Shown here piece after piece: positions 1-5,344 of a DNA stretch of 5,485 bases; positions within the stretch are counted from its first letter, which is position 1, and each line of letters begins with the position of its first letter. The DNA is from Acidimicrobiales bacterium (lineage in GTDB: Bacteria > Actinomycetota > Acidimicrobiia > Acidimicrobiales > RAAP-2): positions 1 through 5,485 of the forward strand of contig JADGOD010000179.1 of NCBI GenBank assembly GCA_017883125.1, read 5' to 3'. The notes beneath the pieces were generated by a model. The model did not search any database, was not told the DNA's origin, and worked only from the letters and a program-made list of their open reading frames with translations. The position numbers were made by a program, and so were the translations under genes.

Positions 1-371
1 ACCTCGAGGATCCGCTCGGCAACCTCCTCGACCGGTTGGTTGATGAAGGCGTCGGGCGCGCCATTCGTCGGCCAACCGGACATCCCAGAGTCTCGATAGC
101 CGAGCTCCACCACGCGGTCGAGTCCAAGGACGGCAGCTGATGCTCTGAGCTCGAACGATCTCGTCGAGGCGGTGGCAGCCGAGTCGTGAAGCGGGTCGAG
201 CGGGGTGAGGCCCTTCGGGTCGAAGCCAAGGGACCCATCGGTGCAGGTCACCAAGACCTGGCGGATCCCCTCGGCACCGAAGCGTGCCTGGGTTCCCCCG
301 GTGAACAGCGCCTCGTCATCGGGATGCGCATGGACGCATACCAGCGTGTCCCGGGCAACGCTCACCGTCAC
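1..371 (-). CDS. PIG-L family (LmbE/MshB/Mca-like) zinc deacetylase, C-terminus outside window
   Basis: The first 123 codons of a PIG-L family protein are present; the gene runs off the left edge. The family comprises Zn-dependent hydrolases that deacetylate N-acetylglucosaminyl conjugates, including MshB and Mca of mycothiol metabolism. The hallmark A-H-P-D-D-E lies at residues 15-20. By analogy with MshB, His16 and Asp19 bind zinc and Asp18 is the general base. Residues 40-45 (LVTCTD) and 90-97 (LGYRDSGM) also fit MshB/Mca-like proteins. The second zinc-binding histidine motif would lie outside the window. The chosen GTG start follows GGAGGAGG at 374-381; a second GTG two codons on (365) is equally well spaced. 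The gene follows the NRAMP gene by 21 nt, so it is probably cotranscribed. The substrate cannot be read from the fragment; a mycothiol or other sugar-conjugate role is inference. Confidence 0.87.
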   Translation of the reverse strand, partial: MTVSVARDTLVCVHAHPDDEALFTGGTQARFGAEGIRQVLVTCTDGSLGFDPKGLTPLDPLHDSAATASTRSFELRASAAVLGLDRVVELGYRDSGMSGWPTNGAPDAFINQPVEEVAERILE

Positions 372-392
372 ATCCTCCTCCGGCACGGCCGA

Positions 393-1979
393 TCAGCCGA
401 TCTGGAACGCCTTGACCACCAGCAGGATGACGGAGAGCACCAGGTAGCCGGCCAGCCCGACGAGTGTCACCCGCCGCCACCCGACCAGCTCGGGACGGTT
501 CAGCAGGTTCAACGGCGGCATCCGCCAATCGGAGCGGACCCCCCGGTCGACGATCGGAGGCGGCGGCCGACGCCGCACGAGCCAGATCACCCCCGCTCCG
601 AGGAGGATCACCGCCAGACCGGCGGCCAGCCACTCCGTGAGGGCGACCACGTCGATGTGGGGGAAGACCGTGGTGACCATCAGGATCAACGACAGCACGA
701 CGAGCACCGCCACGATCACCGTGGCAACCGCGTTGAGCCATGGCCGGTTGACCCACGGGCCCAAGACCTCTCGATCGTTGCAGAGGAGGAGGAGGAACAC
801 CGTCGCCAGGGGGAGCAGGAGACCGGCCAGGGCCTGGACCGCGGTGGTGATGAGGCCGAGGGGGGCCCCGGGGATGAGGACGAGACCGGCAGCCATCACC
901 ACGAGCGCGGTGAACCCCCCGTAGAAGCCCATGGCGTCGCGCCATCCCTTATCGAGCGAGAGGTGGGTGCGCGCCACGTCACCGAAGGCATACGTCGTCG
1001 CAAGGGTGACGGCAGCGGCGCCGATGATCGAGGCGTTCAGGAGGATGATGGCGAAGAACGCTCCTGCCCACGGGCCGACGTGCACCTTGAGCCCGTGGGC
1101 GACACCGAGGGCGTCGGTGTAGTGAACGAAGAGCTTCGTCCCCATGAAGGCCGCTGCCACCACGGAGACCAAGATCGTTGCGGTGACCACGGTGATGAAC
1201 GAGCCGATCACCGTGTCGACGCGCTCGTAGTTGATCCATCTCGGAGTGATCTTCTTGTCGATGATGTTCGACTGCTGGAAGAACAGCTGCCACGGGGCGA
1301 CCGTGGTACCGACGATGGCGATGATCAGCAGCACCGCGTTTGAGGTCACCCCCCCGCGGACCCCGGGAAGGACAAGGTGGTTCGCAACCTGACCGGCCTT
1401 CGGGTGCGAGAGGATCGCCAACGGGATGACCAGCAGGTTGGCGAAGATGAAGAGGAACATGAATCGCTCCCACCTCCGGAAGCTCCCCGAGGTGGTCATC
1501 GCGATCAGGACGACCCCGGCGATCGGCACCGAGATGTAGGGACTGACGTTGAAGTACGACAGAGCCAGGCTCACTCCGATGAACTCGGTGGCAATGGTCA
1601 GGAAGTTCAGGACGAAGAGGTCGCCGACAGCCACCCCTCCCCAGAACCGGCCGTAGCGCTCACGGATGAGGCGGCCGTGTCCGACTCCGGTGACCGCTCC
1701 GAGACGAACCACCATCTCCTGGTTCACGATCAGCACCGGGATCAGGAGCGGAAGGGTCCAGAGCAGCGAGTACCCGAAGTCCTGTCCCGCCTGCGCGTAG
1801 GTCGAGACCCCTCCTGCATCGTTGTCACCGACCATGACGATGATCCCTGGACCAAGGATGGCGAGCAGGGTGAGCAGGCGGGAGCGCAGGCCGCGTCGCG
1901 AGGAGGTGTCTCCGTGATGGATCGTTCCGAAGGCACCGGTGATCGATTCGCTTCCGTGCGTCGTTTCAGATGCTGACAC
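393..1979 (-). CDS. NRAMP (SLC11)-family divalent metal transporter with non-canonical metal site
   Basis: This 528-residue integral membrane protein belongs to the NRAMP family, proton-coupled importers of Mn2+/Fe2+ and, in one branch, Mg2+. Residues 42-57 (LGPG through DAGG) match the TM1 signature. Residues 221-240 match TM6 (A-I-V-G-T-T-V then A-P-W where M-P-H is usual). About 12-13 hydrophobic segments are visible, starting near residues 38, 72, 113, 147, 172, 213, 256, 303, 351, 374, 415, 446 and 503. The last follows a proline/arginine-rich linker (469-500) and looks like an extra helix. The TM1 Asp is kept (Asp54), but the Asn is Gly57 and the TM6 Met is Ala228. Loss of the sulfur ligand argues against classic MntH selectivity. 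From memory, similar changes occur in Mg2+-transporting NRAMP relatives (NRMT). GTG start; a 9-nt SD lies 6 nt upstream, counted from GGAGG. Next to an MgtE-like regulator gene. Confidence 0.9.
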   Translation of the reverse strand: MSASETTHGSESITGAFGTIHHGDTSSRRGLRSRLLTLLAILGPGIIVMVGDNDAGGVSTYAQAGQDFGYSLLWTLPLLIPVLIVNQEMVVRLGAVTGVGHGRLIRERYGRFWGGVAVGDLFVLNFLTIATEFIGVSLALSYFNVSPYISVPIAGVVLIAMTTSGSFRRWERFMFLFIFANLLVIPLAILSHPKAGQVANHLVLPGVRGGVTSNAVLLIIAIVGTTVAPWQLFFQQSNIIDKKITPRWINYERVDTVIGSFITVVTATILVSVVAAAFMGTKLFVHYTDALGVAHGLKVHVGPWAGAFFAIILLNASIIGAAAVTLATTYAFGDVARTHLSLDKGWRDAMGFYGGFTALVVMAAGLVLIPGAPLGLITTAVQALAGLLLPLATVFLLLLCNDREVLGPWVNRPWLNAVATVIVAVLVVLSLILMVTTVFPHIDVVALTEWLAAGLAVILLGAGVIWLVRRRPPPPIVDRGVRSDWRMPPLNLLNRPELVGWRRVTLVGLAGYLVLSVILLVVKAFQIG

Positions 1980-1982
1980 TGC

Positions 1983-1991
1983 TCACCTCCT
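1983..1991 (-). promoter_or_regulatory. Very strong Shine-Dalgarno of the NRAMP gene
   Basis: Read on the minus strand this is AGGAGGTGA, fully complementary to the usual 16S rRNA tail, with 6 nt between GGAGG and the GTG at 1979. It fixes the start. It is also one arm of a long hairpin (1986-2046), so it may be hidden by structure. Confidence 0.85.
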
Positions 1992-2046
1992 CTCCGGTCC
2001 TCTTCGCTCATTGCGTTGTTGCATGACGCGAATCGCCGGAAGGAGG
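1986..2046 (-). promoter_or_regulatory. Candidate SD-sequestering hairpin in the NRAMP leader
   Basis: On the minus-strand RNA, CCUCCUUCCGG (2046-2036) pairs with CCGGAGAGGAGG (1997-1986), giving 11 bp with one bulged G and covering the SD. The intervening 38 nt fold further: UUCGC (2032-2028) with GCGAA (2007-2003), UCAU (2026-2023) with AUGA (2011-2008), and GC with GC around an AACAAC loop. All pairings are read directly from the sequence; the regulatory role is inferred. No U-tract follows, so this would act on translation rather than as an intrinsic terminator. Confidence 0.55.
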
Positions 2047-2087
2047 TCAGCTTCTACGTGGAAGCCTCCCTGACCCGGCGAATCGCC
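2028..2087. repeat. Two direct copies of palindromic GCGAATCGCC, 50 bp apart
   Basis: The 10-mer GCGAATCGCC occurs at 2028-2037 and 2078-2087, exactly 50 bp apart. The second copy extends to the perfect inverted repeat GGCGA-A-TCGCC (2077-2087); the first is GCGA-A-TCGC with one more matching base. Both lie between the MgtE-like and NRAMP genes. They could be operator half-sites for a DNA-binding regulator or simply parts of the RNA helices; the sequence alone does not decide. Confidence 0.5.
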
Positions 2088-2173
2088 TGTTGCCGGGTCT
2101 CGGTACCCGACGGCTGGTACTTGGGGGTTTCAGAGTTCGGCCCCATCCGATGTCTGCCATGCAGGCTCCATGG
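2041..2173 (-). promoter_or_regulatory. Multi-helix structured leader upstream of the NRAMP gene (candidate cis-regulatory RNA)
   Basis: Five short helices are possible in a row on the minus-strand RNA. Their positions are 2157-2161 with 2169-2173 (5 bp); 2122-2126 with 2141-2145 (5 bp, 14-nt loop); 2103-2107 with 2116-2120 (5 bp, 8-nt loop); 2072-2079 with 2092-2099 (8 bp, GACCCGGC/GCCGGGTC); and 2050-2054 with 2061-2065, extended by 2042-2045 with 2066-2069 across a 4-nt bulge. The last helix uses the same CCUCC segment that otherwise pairs with the NRAMP SD, which would make an anti-sequestering arm. I could not match it to the M-box, yybP-ykoY or ydaO consensus from memory. GC-rich DNA forms short hairpins by chance, so only the 8-bp helix and the competing pair carry much weight. 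Confidence 0.42.
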
Positions 2174-2176
2174 TCT

Positions 2177-3439
2177 TCACTCCTCCACCGTCGCCATGCC
2201 GAACTCACGACGCCAGCCTTGGGGGAGGAGGAGCTCGATCAGGTCGTCGATGGTGACCACTCCGAGCAGGTGACCGTGCTCCGCGTCGACGACAGGGGCA
2301 ACCGTCAGGTTGAAGTCGGACATCTGCCGAGCTGTTCGGTGCAGATCCCACGTCGGGTGGACATGTGCTGGCTGTGAGCGAGCCACCTCTTGGACGGCCA
2401 TCCCCGGGTCCGACCTCACCAGGGAGGCGATCGGAGCCGAACCCTCCAGCGTGCCGTTGGTCCCGACGACGTAGACCACGTTGAGCGTCTCGGCAGGCGC
2501 AGACGAGGTCCTTACCGCGTCGAGGGCGTCAGCAACTGTCGCGGAATCTGGCACGGCCACGTAGTCGGGGCTCATGATGCCGCCGGCGGTCTCAGGGTTG
2601 TAGCTGAGCAGGTTCCGCACCTTGCTCTGCTGGGGCTCAGGGAGCAGGTCGAGCATCCCAACCCGGCGCTCTTGGTCGACCTCGGTGATCAGGTCGGCGG
2701 CGTCGTCTGGCGCCATCCGCTCCAAGAGCCGAGCTGCCTCTTCGTCGGTGCGGGATCTCAGGAACTCGATTTGGTGACCGGTGTCGAGCTCTTCGAAGAC
2801 ATCCGCTTCGAGCTCGAGGTCCTCTCCGACGGCCTCGATGATCTCCTCGCCCTCTTCGTGGCTTGCGGCCTCCACGAGGTCGGCGATCTGCGCGGGATGG
2901 AGCTTAGAGAGCTTGCGATAGGGGATTCGGAGCTTGGCCGAAGGCACGTGAGCCACGAACGGCTCGATCGACGCGAAGTCGACAACCCCCGACCGAGAGA
3001 TCCCCGCGCCCACTCGACCGCGGAAGAGCGATCGAAGGAGGGGACGTCGACCCGGGTCGACCCCTATGACCTCGCAGAGGCCGTCCAGCTGCGCGAGAAC
3101 GATGTCGTTGGCTCGGATGAGTCGGCCGCCCACGAAGTTGATGAGGTGCCTCGCCAGGAGATCCTTGGCGAGGAGGATCTCTCCTTCGCGGCGCTCGAAG
3201 CGCCGGAGATCGACACGTCGGCCTGCGAAGTGGACGGGGTGGGTGGAGAAGGAGACGACCTTGCGAGCCGGGACGAAGAGGTCTCTCCCGCCGATGCGGA
3301 CCACGAGCCCGACGACCGGGGGGTGCGGGCTGTCACCGAGGCGGACGACGAGGTCTTCGATCCGGCCGATCCGGTCGTTGGCGTCATCGACGAGGGGGCG
3401 GTGGATGATCTCCGAGAGATTGATCATTTCGAGGGTCAC
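2177..3439 (-). CDS. Soluble PRC-barrel / MgtE_N / CBS-pair protein (MgtE-like Mg2+ sensor without channel)
   Basis: This 420-residue protein has the cytosolic modules of the Mg2+ channel MgtE but no membrane helices. Residues 1-70 and about 85-145 look like two PRC-barrel units. Residues about 178-282 are an MgtE N domain (helical repeats, L-x-x-M-A-P-D-D-A-A-D-L at 238-250). The conserved Y-N-P-E-T-A-G-G-I-M linker is at 280-289. Two CBS units follow, about 286-343 and 350-405. In MgtE these acidic domains bind Mg2+ and gate the pore; that is family knowledge. The five-helix pore domain is absent, and the next gene is an NRAMP transporter, so a partner or sensor role toward that transporter is inferred. 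GTG start chosen because AGGGGAG (3449-3455) lies 8 nt upstream; the ATG at codon 5 is too far from it. A possible -10 (TAGTCT, 3490-3485) overlaps the previous gene's stop. Confidence 0.88.
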   Translation of the reverse strand: MTLEMINLSEIIHRPLVDDANDRIGRIEDLVVRLGDSPHPPVVGLVVRIGGRDLFVPARKVVSFSTHPVHFAGRRVDLRRFERREGEILLAKDLLARHLINFVGGRLIRANDIVLAQLDGLCEVIGVDPGRRPLLRSLFRGRVGAGISRSGVVDFASIEPFVAHVPSAKLRIPYRKLSKLHPAQIADLVEAASHEEGEEIIEAVGEDLELEADVFEELDTGHQIEFLRSRTDEEAARLLERMAPDDAADLITEVDQERRVGMLDLLPEPQQSKVRNLLSYNPETAGGIMSPDYVAVPDSATVADALDAVRTSSAPAETLNVVYVVGTNGTLEGSAPIASLVRSDPGMAVQEVARSQPAHVHPTWDLHRTARQMSDFNLTVAPVVDAEHGHLLGVVTIDDLIELLLPQGWRREFGMATVEE

Positions 3440-3487
3440 GCGATCTGCTCCCCTAAGTCTTCGGGATCCGGGCTCTGGCCCCCGAGA

Positions 3488-3886
3488 CTACCGGGTCGAC
3501 CGGGCACCGGCTGACCCGTCAGCGTCTCGCCGATCACGAGATCTCAGCTGTGTGAACAGACGGTAAACGGGATCGAGCGCGAGCCGGGCGGGCCGTGTGC
3601 CGAGAAGTGCTCCGACCCTCCTCCAACGAGAGCCGCACCGCTCGAAGACTCTCGCAACGGCCAGCGTCTCGGTGGCCACGCCTCGGGTTGGGTCGACCAC
3701 CACGACGCTGCGCGCGACCGTTGAGCGATCAACGCCCCGGAGCGCGAGTTGGTCATCGGAGCACCTGGTCGCATCGATGAACTCCATCGAGGACCCCGAT
3801 CGCGGGATCGCCCACGCCACGGCTCGCCGGCAGCGCGGACAGCCTCCGTCGTAGAGGACCTCAGAGGAGCCCGCCTCCCTCGTCAT
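3488..3886 (-). CDS. DCC-family (DUF393) thiol-disulfide oxidoreductase-like protein
   Basis: A 132-residue protein with the DCC family opening at residues 10-20: V-L-Y-D-G-G-C-P-R-C-R. The Cys16-x-x-Cys19 pair resembles a thioredoxin-type redox motif. The C-terminal half has the other family marks: L-A-V-A-R-V-F then W-R near residues 67-80, and D-P-V-Y-R-L-F-T-Q-L-R-S-R near 97-110. The length is usual for the family. Biochemical function is poorly known; a redox role is inferred from the motif. The ATG at 3886 was chosen because it overlaps the previous gene's stop (ATGA, 3886-3883), there is no clear SD, and the family domain begins right after it. A longer reading from 3937 would add only a basic, arginine-rich extension and overlap the upstream gene by 55 nt. 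Translation is probably coupled to the LLM gene. Confidence 0.85.
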   Translation of the reverse strand: MTREAGSSEVLYDGGCPRCRRAVAWAIPRSGSSMEFIDATRCSDDQLALRGVDRSTVARSVVVVDPTRGVATETLAVARVFERCGSRWRRVGALLGTRPARLALDPVYRLFTQLRSRDRRDADGSAGARSTR

Positions 3887-4770
3887 GTCTGAATGCCATC
3901 GACGCCGTCGGCCAACGCTGCCAGCTCGTCGTCCCATCGCCTGACCGGCATGAGAGGTCGGAGGACGAACTTCGAGAACCCGACGTCGATGTAGCGCTCG
4001 AGAAGCGCTCGGACCTTCTCCATCCCGACCGGCACGACCGGATCGAGGTCGTCCCGGCGGACCCGCAGGCGCAGCTGGTCGGCGAGCTCGGTCGGGATCG
4101 GTCCCGCCGAGTAGCCGACGCTCACCCCGTAGTGCTCCGGATCGATCCTGCGATCGTGCTCGGCAGCCACCTTCTCGATGGTCATGCGCCCGGCCATCGC
4201 CTGCTCGGGGGTGATCATGGCCGGTAGCCAGCCGTCACCGAGTCGGCCGCAGCGATCGAGGGCTCCCGGCGCGGTCCCGCCAAGCCAGATCTCAAGTGGC
4301 TGCTGAAGAGGGAGAGGATCCAAGGTCACGCCGTGGGTCGTGCCGATCGCACCGGGGACGTCGGTCGGGGCACCTGACAGCAGAGAGCGGAGGATCGGGA
4401 GGCCCTCGTCGATCGCCGTGCCGCGATCAGCGGGGGCGACGCCGATCGCCGTCGCCTCACCGCCCCTCGGCAGGCCCGGAACGGCCGTGAGCAGCAACCG
4501 GCCGTCGCTGAGGTGGTCCAAGGTGGCGAGCTGTCGAGCAAGGCGGAGCACGTTGCGGCCAGGGAGCAGGAACGTCGTCCCGATCTTCAGACGGGGCAGT
4601 CGACCAGCCAGCCACGCCAGAGACACCAGAGGGTCCACTCCGCCCTGAGTCAGCACCTCGGGGATCCAGATGGAGTCGAATCGATGCTCCAGGATCGACA
4701 CGCACAGCTGCTCGAGCTCAGCGGAGCCCATGTCTCTTCCTGACGAACCGAGCCCGATGCGAACCTTCAC
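3883..4770 (-). CDS. LLM-class flavin-dependent oxidoreductase (luciferase-like, possibly F420-dependent)
   Basis: This 295-residue protein is a single bacterial-luciferase-like TIM barrel, using FMN or F420 as the hydride carrier in this superfamily. Visible family marks are residues 1-10 (V-R-I-G-L-G-S-S), the F-D-S-I-W-I-P-E strand at 31-38, and I-G-T-T-F-L-L-P-G-R at 63-72. L-A-T-L-D-H-L-S-D-G-R at 81-91 and I-W-L-G-G-T-A-P-G-A-L-D-R-C-G-R-L-G-D-G-W at 161-181 also match. The substrate cannot be deduced. An F420 preference is suggested only by the likely actinobacterial host. The GTG start has no SD; its GTGA overlaps the TGA stop of a 17-codon ORF behind a -10 box, so translation is probably coupled. 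The next gene begins inside its stop codon (ATGA). It is the first large gene of the minus-strand series. Confidence 0.88.
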   Translation of the reverse strand: MKVRIGLGSSGRDMGSAELEQLCVSILEHRFDSIWIPEVLTQGGVDPLVSLAWLAGRLPRLKIGTTFLLPGRNVLRLARQLATLDHLSDGRLLLTAVPGLPRGGEATAIGVAPADRGTAIDEGLPILRSLLSGAPTDVPGAIGTTHGVTLDPLPLQQPLEIWLGGTAPGALDRCGRLGDGWLPAMITPEQAMAGRMTIEKVAAEHDRRIDPEHYGVSVGYSAGPIPTELADQLRLRVRRDDLDPVVPVGMEKVRALLERYIDVGFSKFVLRPLMPVRRWDDELAALADGVDGIQT

Positions 4771-4820
4771 TGGTCACGCGCCCGGCGCGGGAGGATTGAT
4801 CCACTGGAGTTCACCGGCAT
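4767..4820 (-). CDS. Candidate 17-codon leaderless leader ORF before the LLM gene
   Basis: ATG at 4820 opens MPVNSSGSILPRRARDQ, ending in TGA at 4769-4767, which overlaps the GTG start of the LLM gene (GTGA). The -10-like TAGGAT (4833-4828) ends exactly 7 nt before the ATG, the usual distance to a transcription start, so translation could begin at the first base of the transcript. The main gene has no SD, which fits coupled re-initiation. No family resemblance is visible. Peptide composition shows no amino-acid run that would suggest classical attenuation, although three of the last six residues are Arg or Asp. This is inference from positional logic, since a short ORF of this size can occur by chance. 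Confidence 0.45.
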   Translation of the reverse strand: MPVNSSGSILPRRARDQ

Positions 4821-4827
4821 CGCCCTG

Positions 4828-4867
4828 ATCCTACCGAGGTGCCGAAATCGGGGCTGGGACGTAGTCT
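4828..4867. promoter_or_regulatory. Compact divergent promoter region
   Basis: Two outward-facing -10 hexamers, both of the form TANNNT, are 28 bp apart: TAGGAT on the minus strand (4833-4828) and TAGTCT on the plus strand (4862-4867). Each lies 7 nt before a start codon (ATG 4820, GTG 4875). No good TTGACA-like -35 is seen at 16-18 bp for either, and their -35 zones overlap. A short inverted repeat, CCGA-AA-TCGG (4842-4851), sits near the middle and could be an operator controlling both directions. Confidence 0.5.
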
Positions 4868-4874
4868 TGGGATC

Positions 4875-5297
4875 GTGAGCGCCACCGACGACATGCAGGC
4901 ACGTCTCGCCCGGTTCGACAACACGGGAGTCCACCACCAGCTCGGCATCACGGCGGTCGAGCTGACGCCTGAGCGCGTGGTTCTCACCCTGCCCGTCGGA
5001 CCGAAAGTCCACCAACCGCACGGAATACTCCACGGTGGGGTCTCCGTCGTTATTGCCGAATCAGCGGCATCTTTCGCAGGATCGCTCAACGTGGGGCCCG
5101 ACAAGGCCGTGGTCGGCATCGAGGTGAGCGCAAGCCACCTTCGGTCCATCTCCGAGGGGACCTTGACCGCCACCGCTATCCCGATTCGGATCGGCCGAGC
5201 GATCCAGGTGTGGAGGATCGAGCTCGTTGATCAGGACGGTCGAGCCATCTGCGATGCGAAGTGCACGCTCGCCGTCATCGATCGCCCGTCGTCCTGA
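4875..5297 (+). CDS. Hotdog-fold acyl-CoA thioesterase, MenI (YdiI)-like
   Basis: Read from GTG 4875 this is a 140-residue hotdog thioesterase. The core Q-P-H-G-I-L-H-G-G-V-S-V-V-I-A-E (47-62) closely tracks E. coli MenI/YdiI, which I recall as Q-P-F-G-L-L-H-G-G-A-S-V-V-L-A-E with Gln48, His54 and Glu63 in the active site. Here those are Gln47, His53 and Glu62. Further shared marks are V-V-G-I-E-V near 79-84, S-H-L-R-S near 87-91, E-G at 94-95 and Q-V-W-R-I-E near 111-116. MenI hydrolyses 1,4-dihydroxy-2-naphthoyl-CoA in menaquinone synthesis. Relatives act on other aromatic or fatty acyl-CoAs, so the substrate is uncertain; the FabH neighbour would also suit acyl-CoA proofreading. An in-frame ATG at 4839 gives 12 more residues but lies upstream of the likely -10 and in the divergent promoter, so I prefer the leaderless GTG. 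Confidence 0.86.
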   Translation: MSATDDMQARLARFDNTGVHHQLGITAVELTPERVVLTLPVGPKVHQPHGILHGGVSVVIAESAASFAGSLNVGPDKAVVGIEVSASHLRSISEGTLTATAIPIRIGRAIQVWRIELVDQDGRAICDAKCTLAVIDRPSS

Positions 5298-5308
5298 TCG
5301 CTCGTTAC

Positions 5309-5337
5309 CGAGGGGTCACCACAGCGCCTCGTATGCT
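5309..5337 (+). promoter_or_regulatory. Probable promoter of the fabH gene with abutting inverted repeat
   Basis: TATGCT at 5332-5337 is a good -10 and lies 7 nt before GTG 5345. Directly upstream an inverted repeat CGAGG (5309-5313) / CCTCG (5327-5331) fills the place of the -35 and spacer. No TTGACA-like -35 is evident, so activator or repressor control is possible. The repeat could also be a weak stem after the thioesterase gene, but no T-tract follows it. Confidence 0.45.
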
Positions 5338-5344
5338 GAGCACC

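Noticed and set aside
186..1343. 385-codon open frame on the plus strand
   Set aside because: It lies antisense to the NRAMP gene and is very rich in Asp, Glu, His, Arg and Gln, the expected mirror of a hydrophobic GC-rich gene. It has no recognisable domain.
1986..2046. Intrinsic terminator between the MgtE-like and NRAMP genes
   Set aside because: The hairpin is followed by the start codon region without a U-tract, and its arm is the SD.
1980..2176. Known metal riboswitch (M-box or yybP-ykoY)
   Set aside because: The conserved sequence blocks I remember for these classes are not visible. An Rfam search would settle it.
2177..3439. A truncated or frameshifted MgtE channel
   Set aside because: The frame ends cleanly after the CBS pair, no pore-domain remnant follows, and the N-terminal PRC barrels show a distinct architecture rather than a broken MgtE.
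3470..3481. GGGC-TCTG-GCCC stem between the DCC and MgtE-like genes
   Set aside because: Only 4 bp with no T-tract, as expected by chance in GC-rich DNA.
2390..3514. 374-codon open frame on the plus strand
   Set aside because: Antisense shadow of the MgtE-like gene. The minus-strand frame has clear MgtE_N and CBS motifs, and this one has none.
3887..3937. N-terminal extension of the DCC protein from ATG 3937
   Set aside because: It adds a basic stretch unlike the family and overlaps the upstream gene by 55 nt. The ATGA start at 3886 fits better.
4839..4874. ATG 4839 as the thioesterase start
   Set aside because: It lies upstream of the probable -10 box and has no clear SD, and the added residues are not part of the hotdog domain.
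4767..5033. Full 88-codon minus-strand frame opposite the thioesterase gene
   Set aside because: Most of it is antisense to a well-supported gene. Only its last 17 codons, downstream of a -10 box, are kept as a candidate leader ORF.
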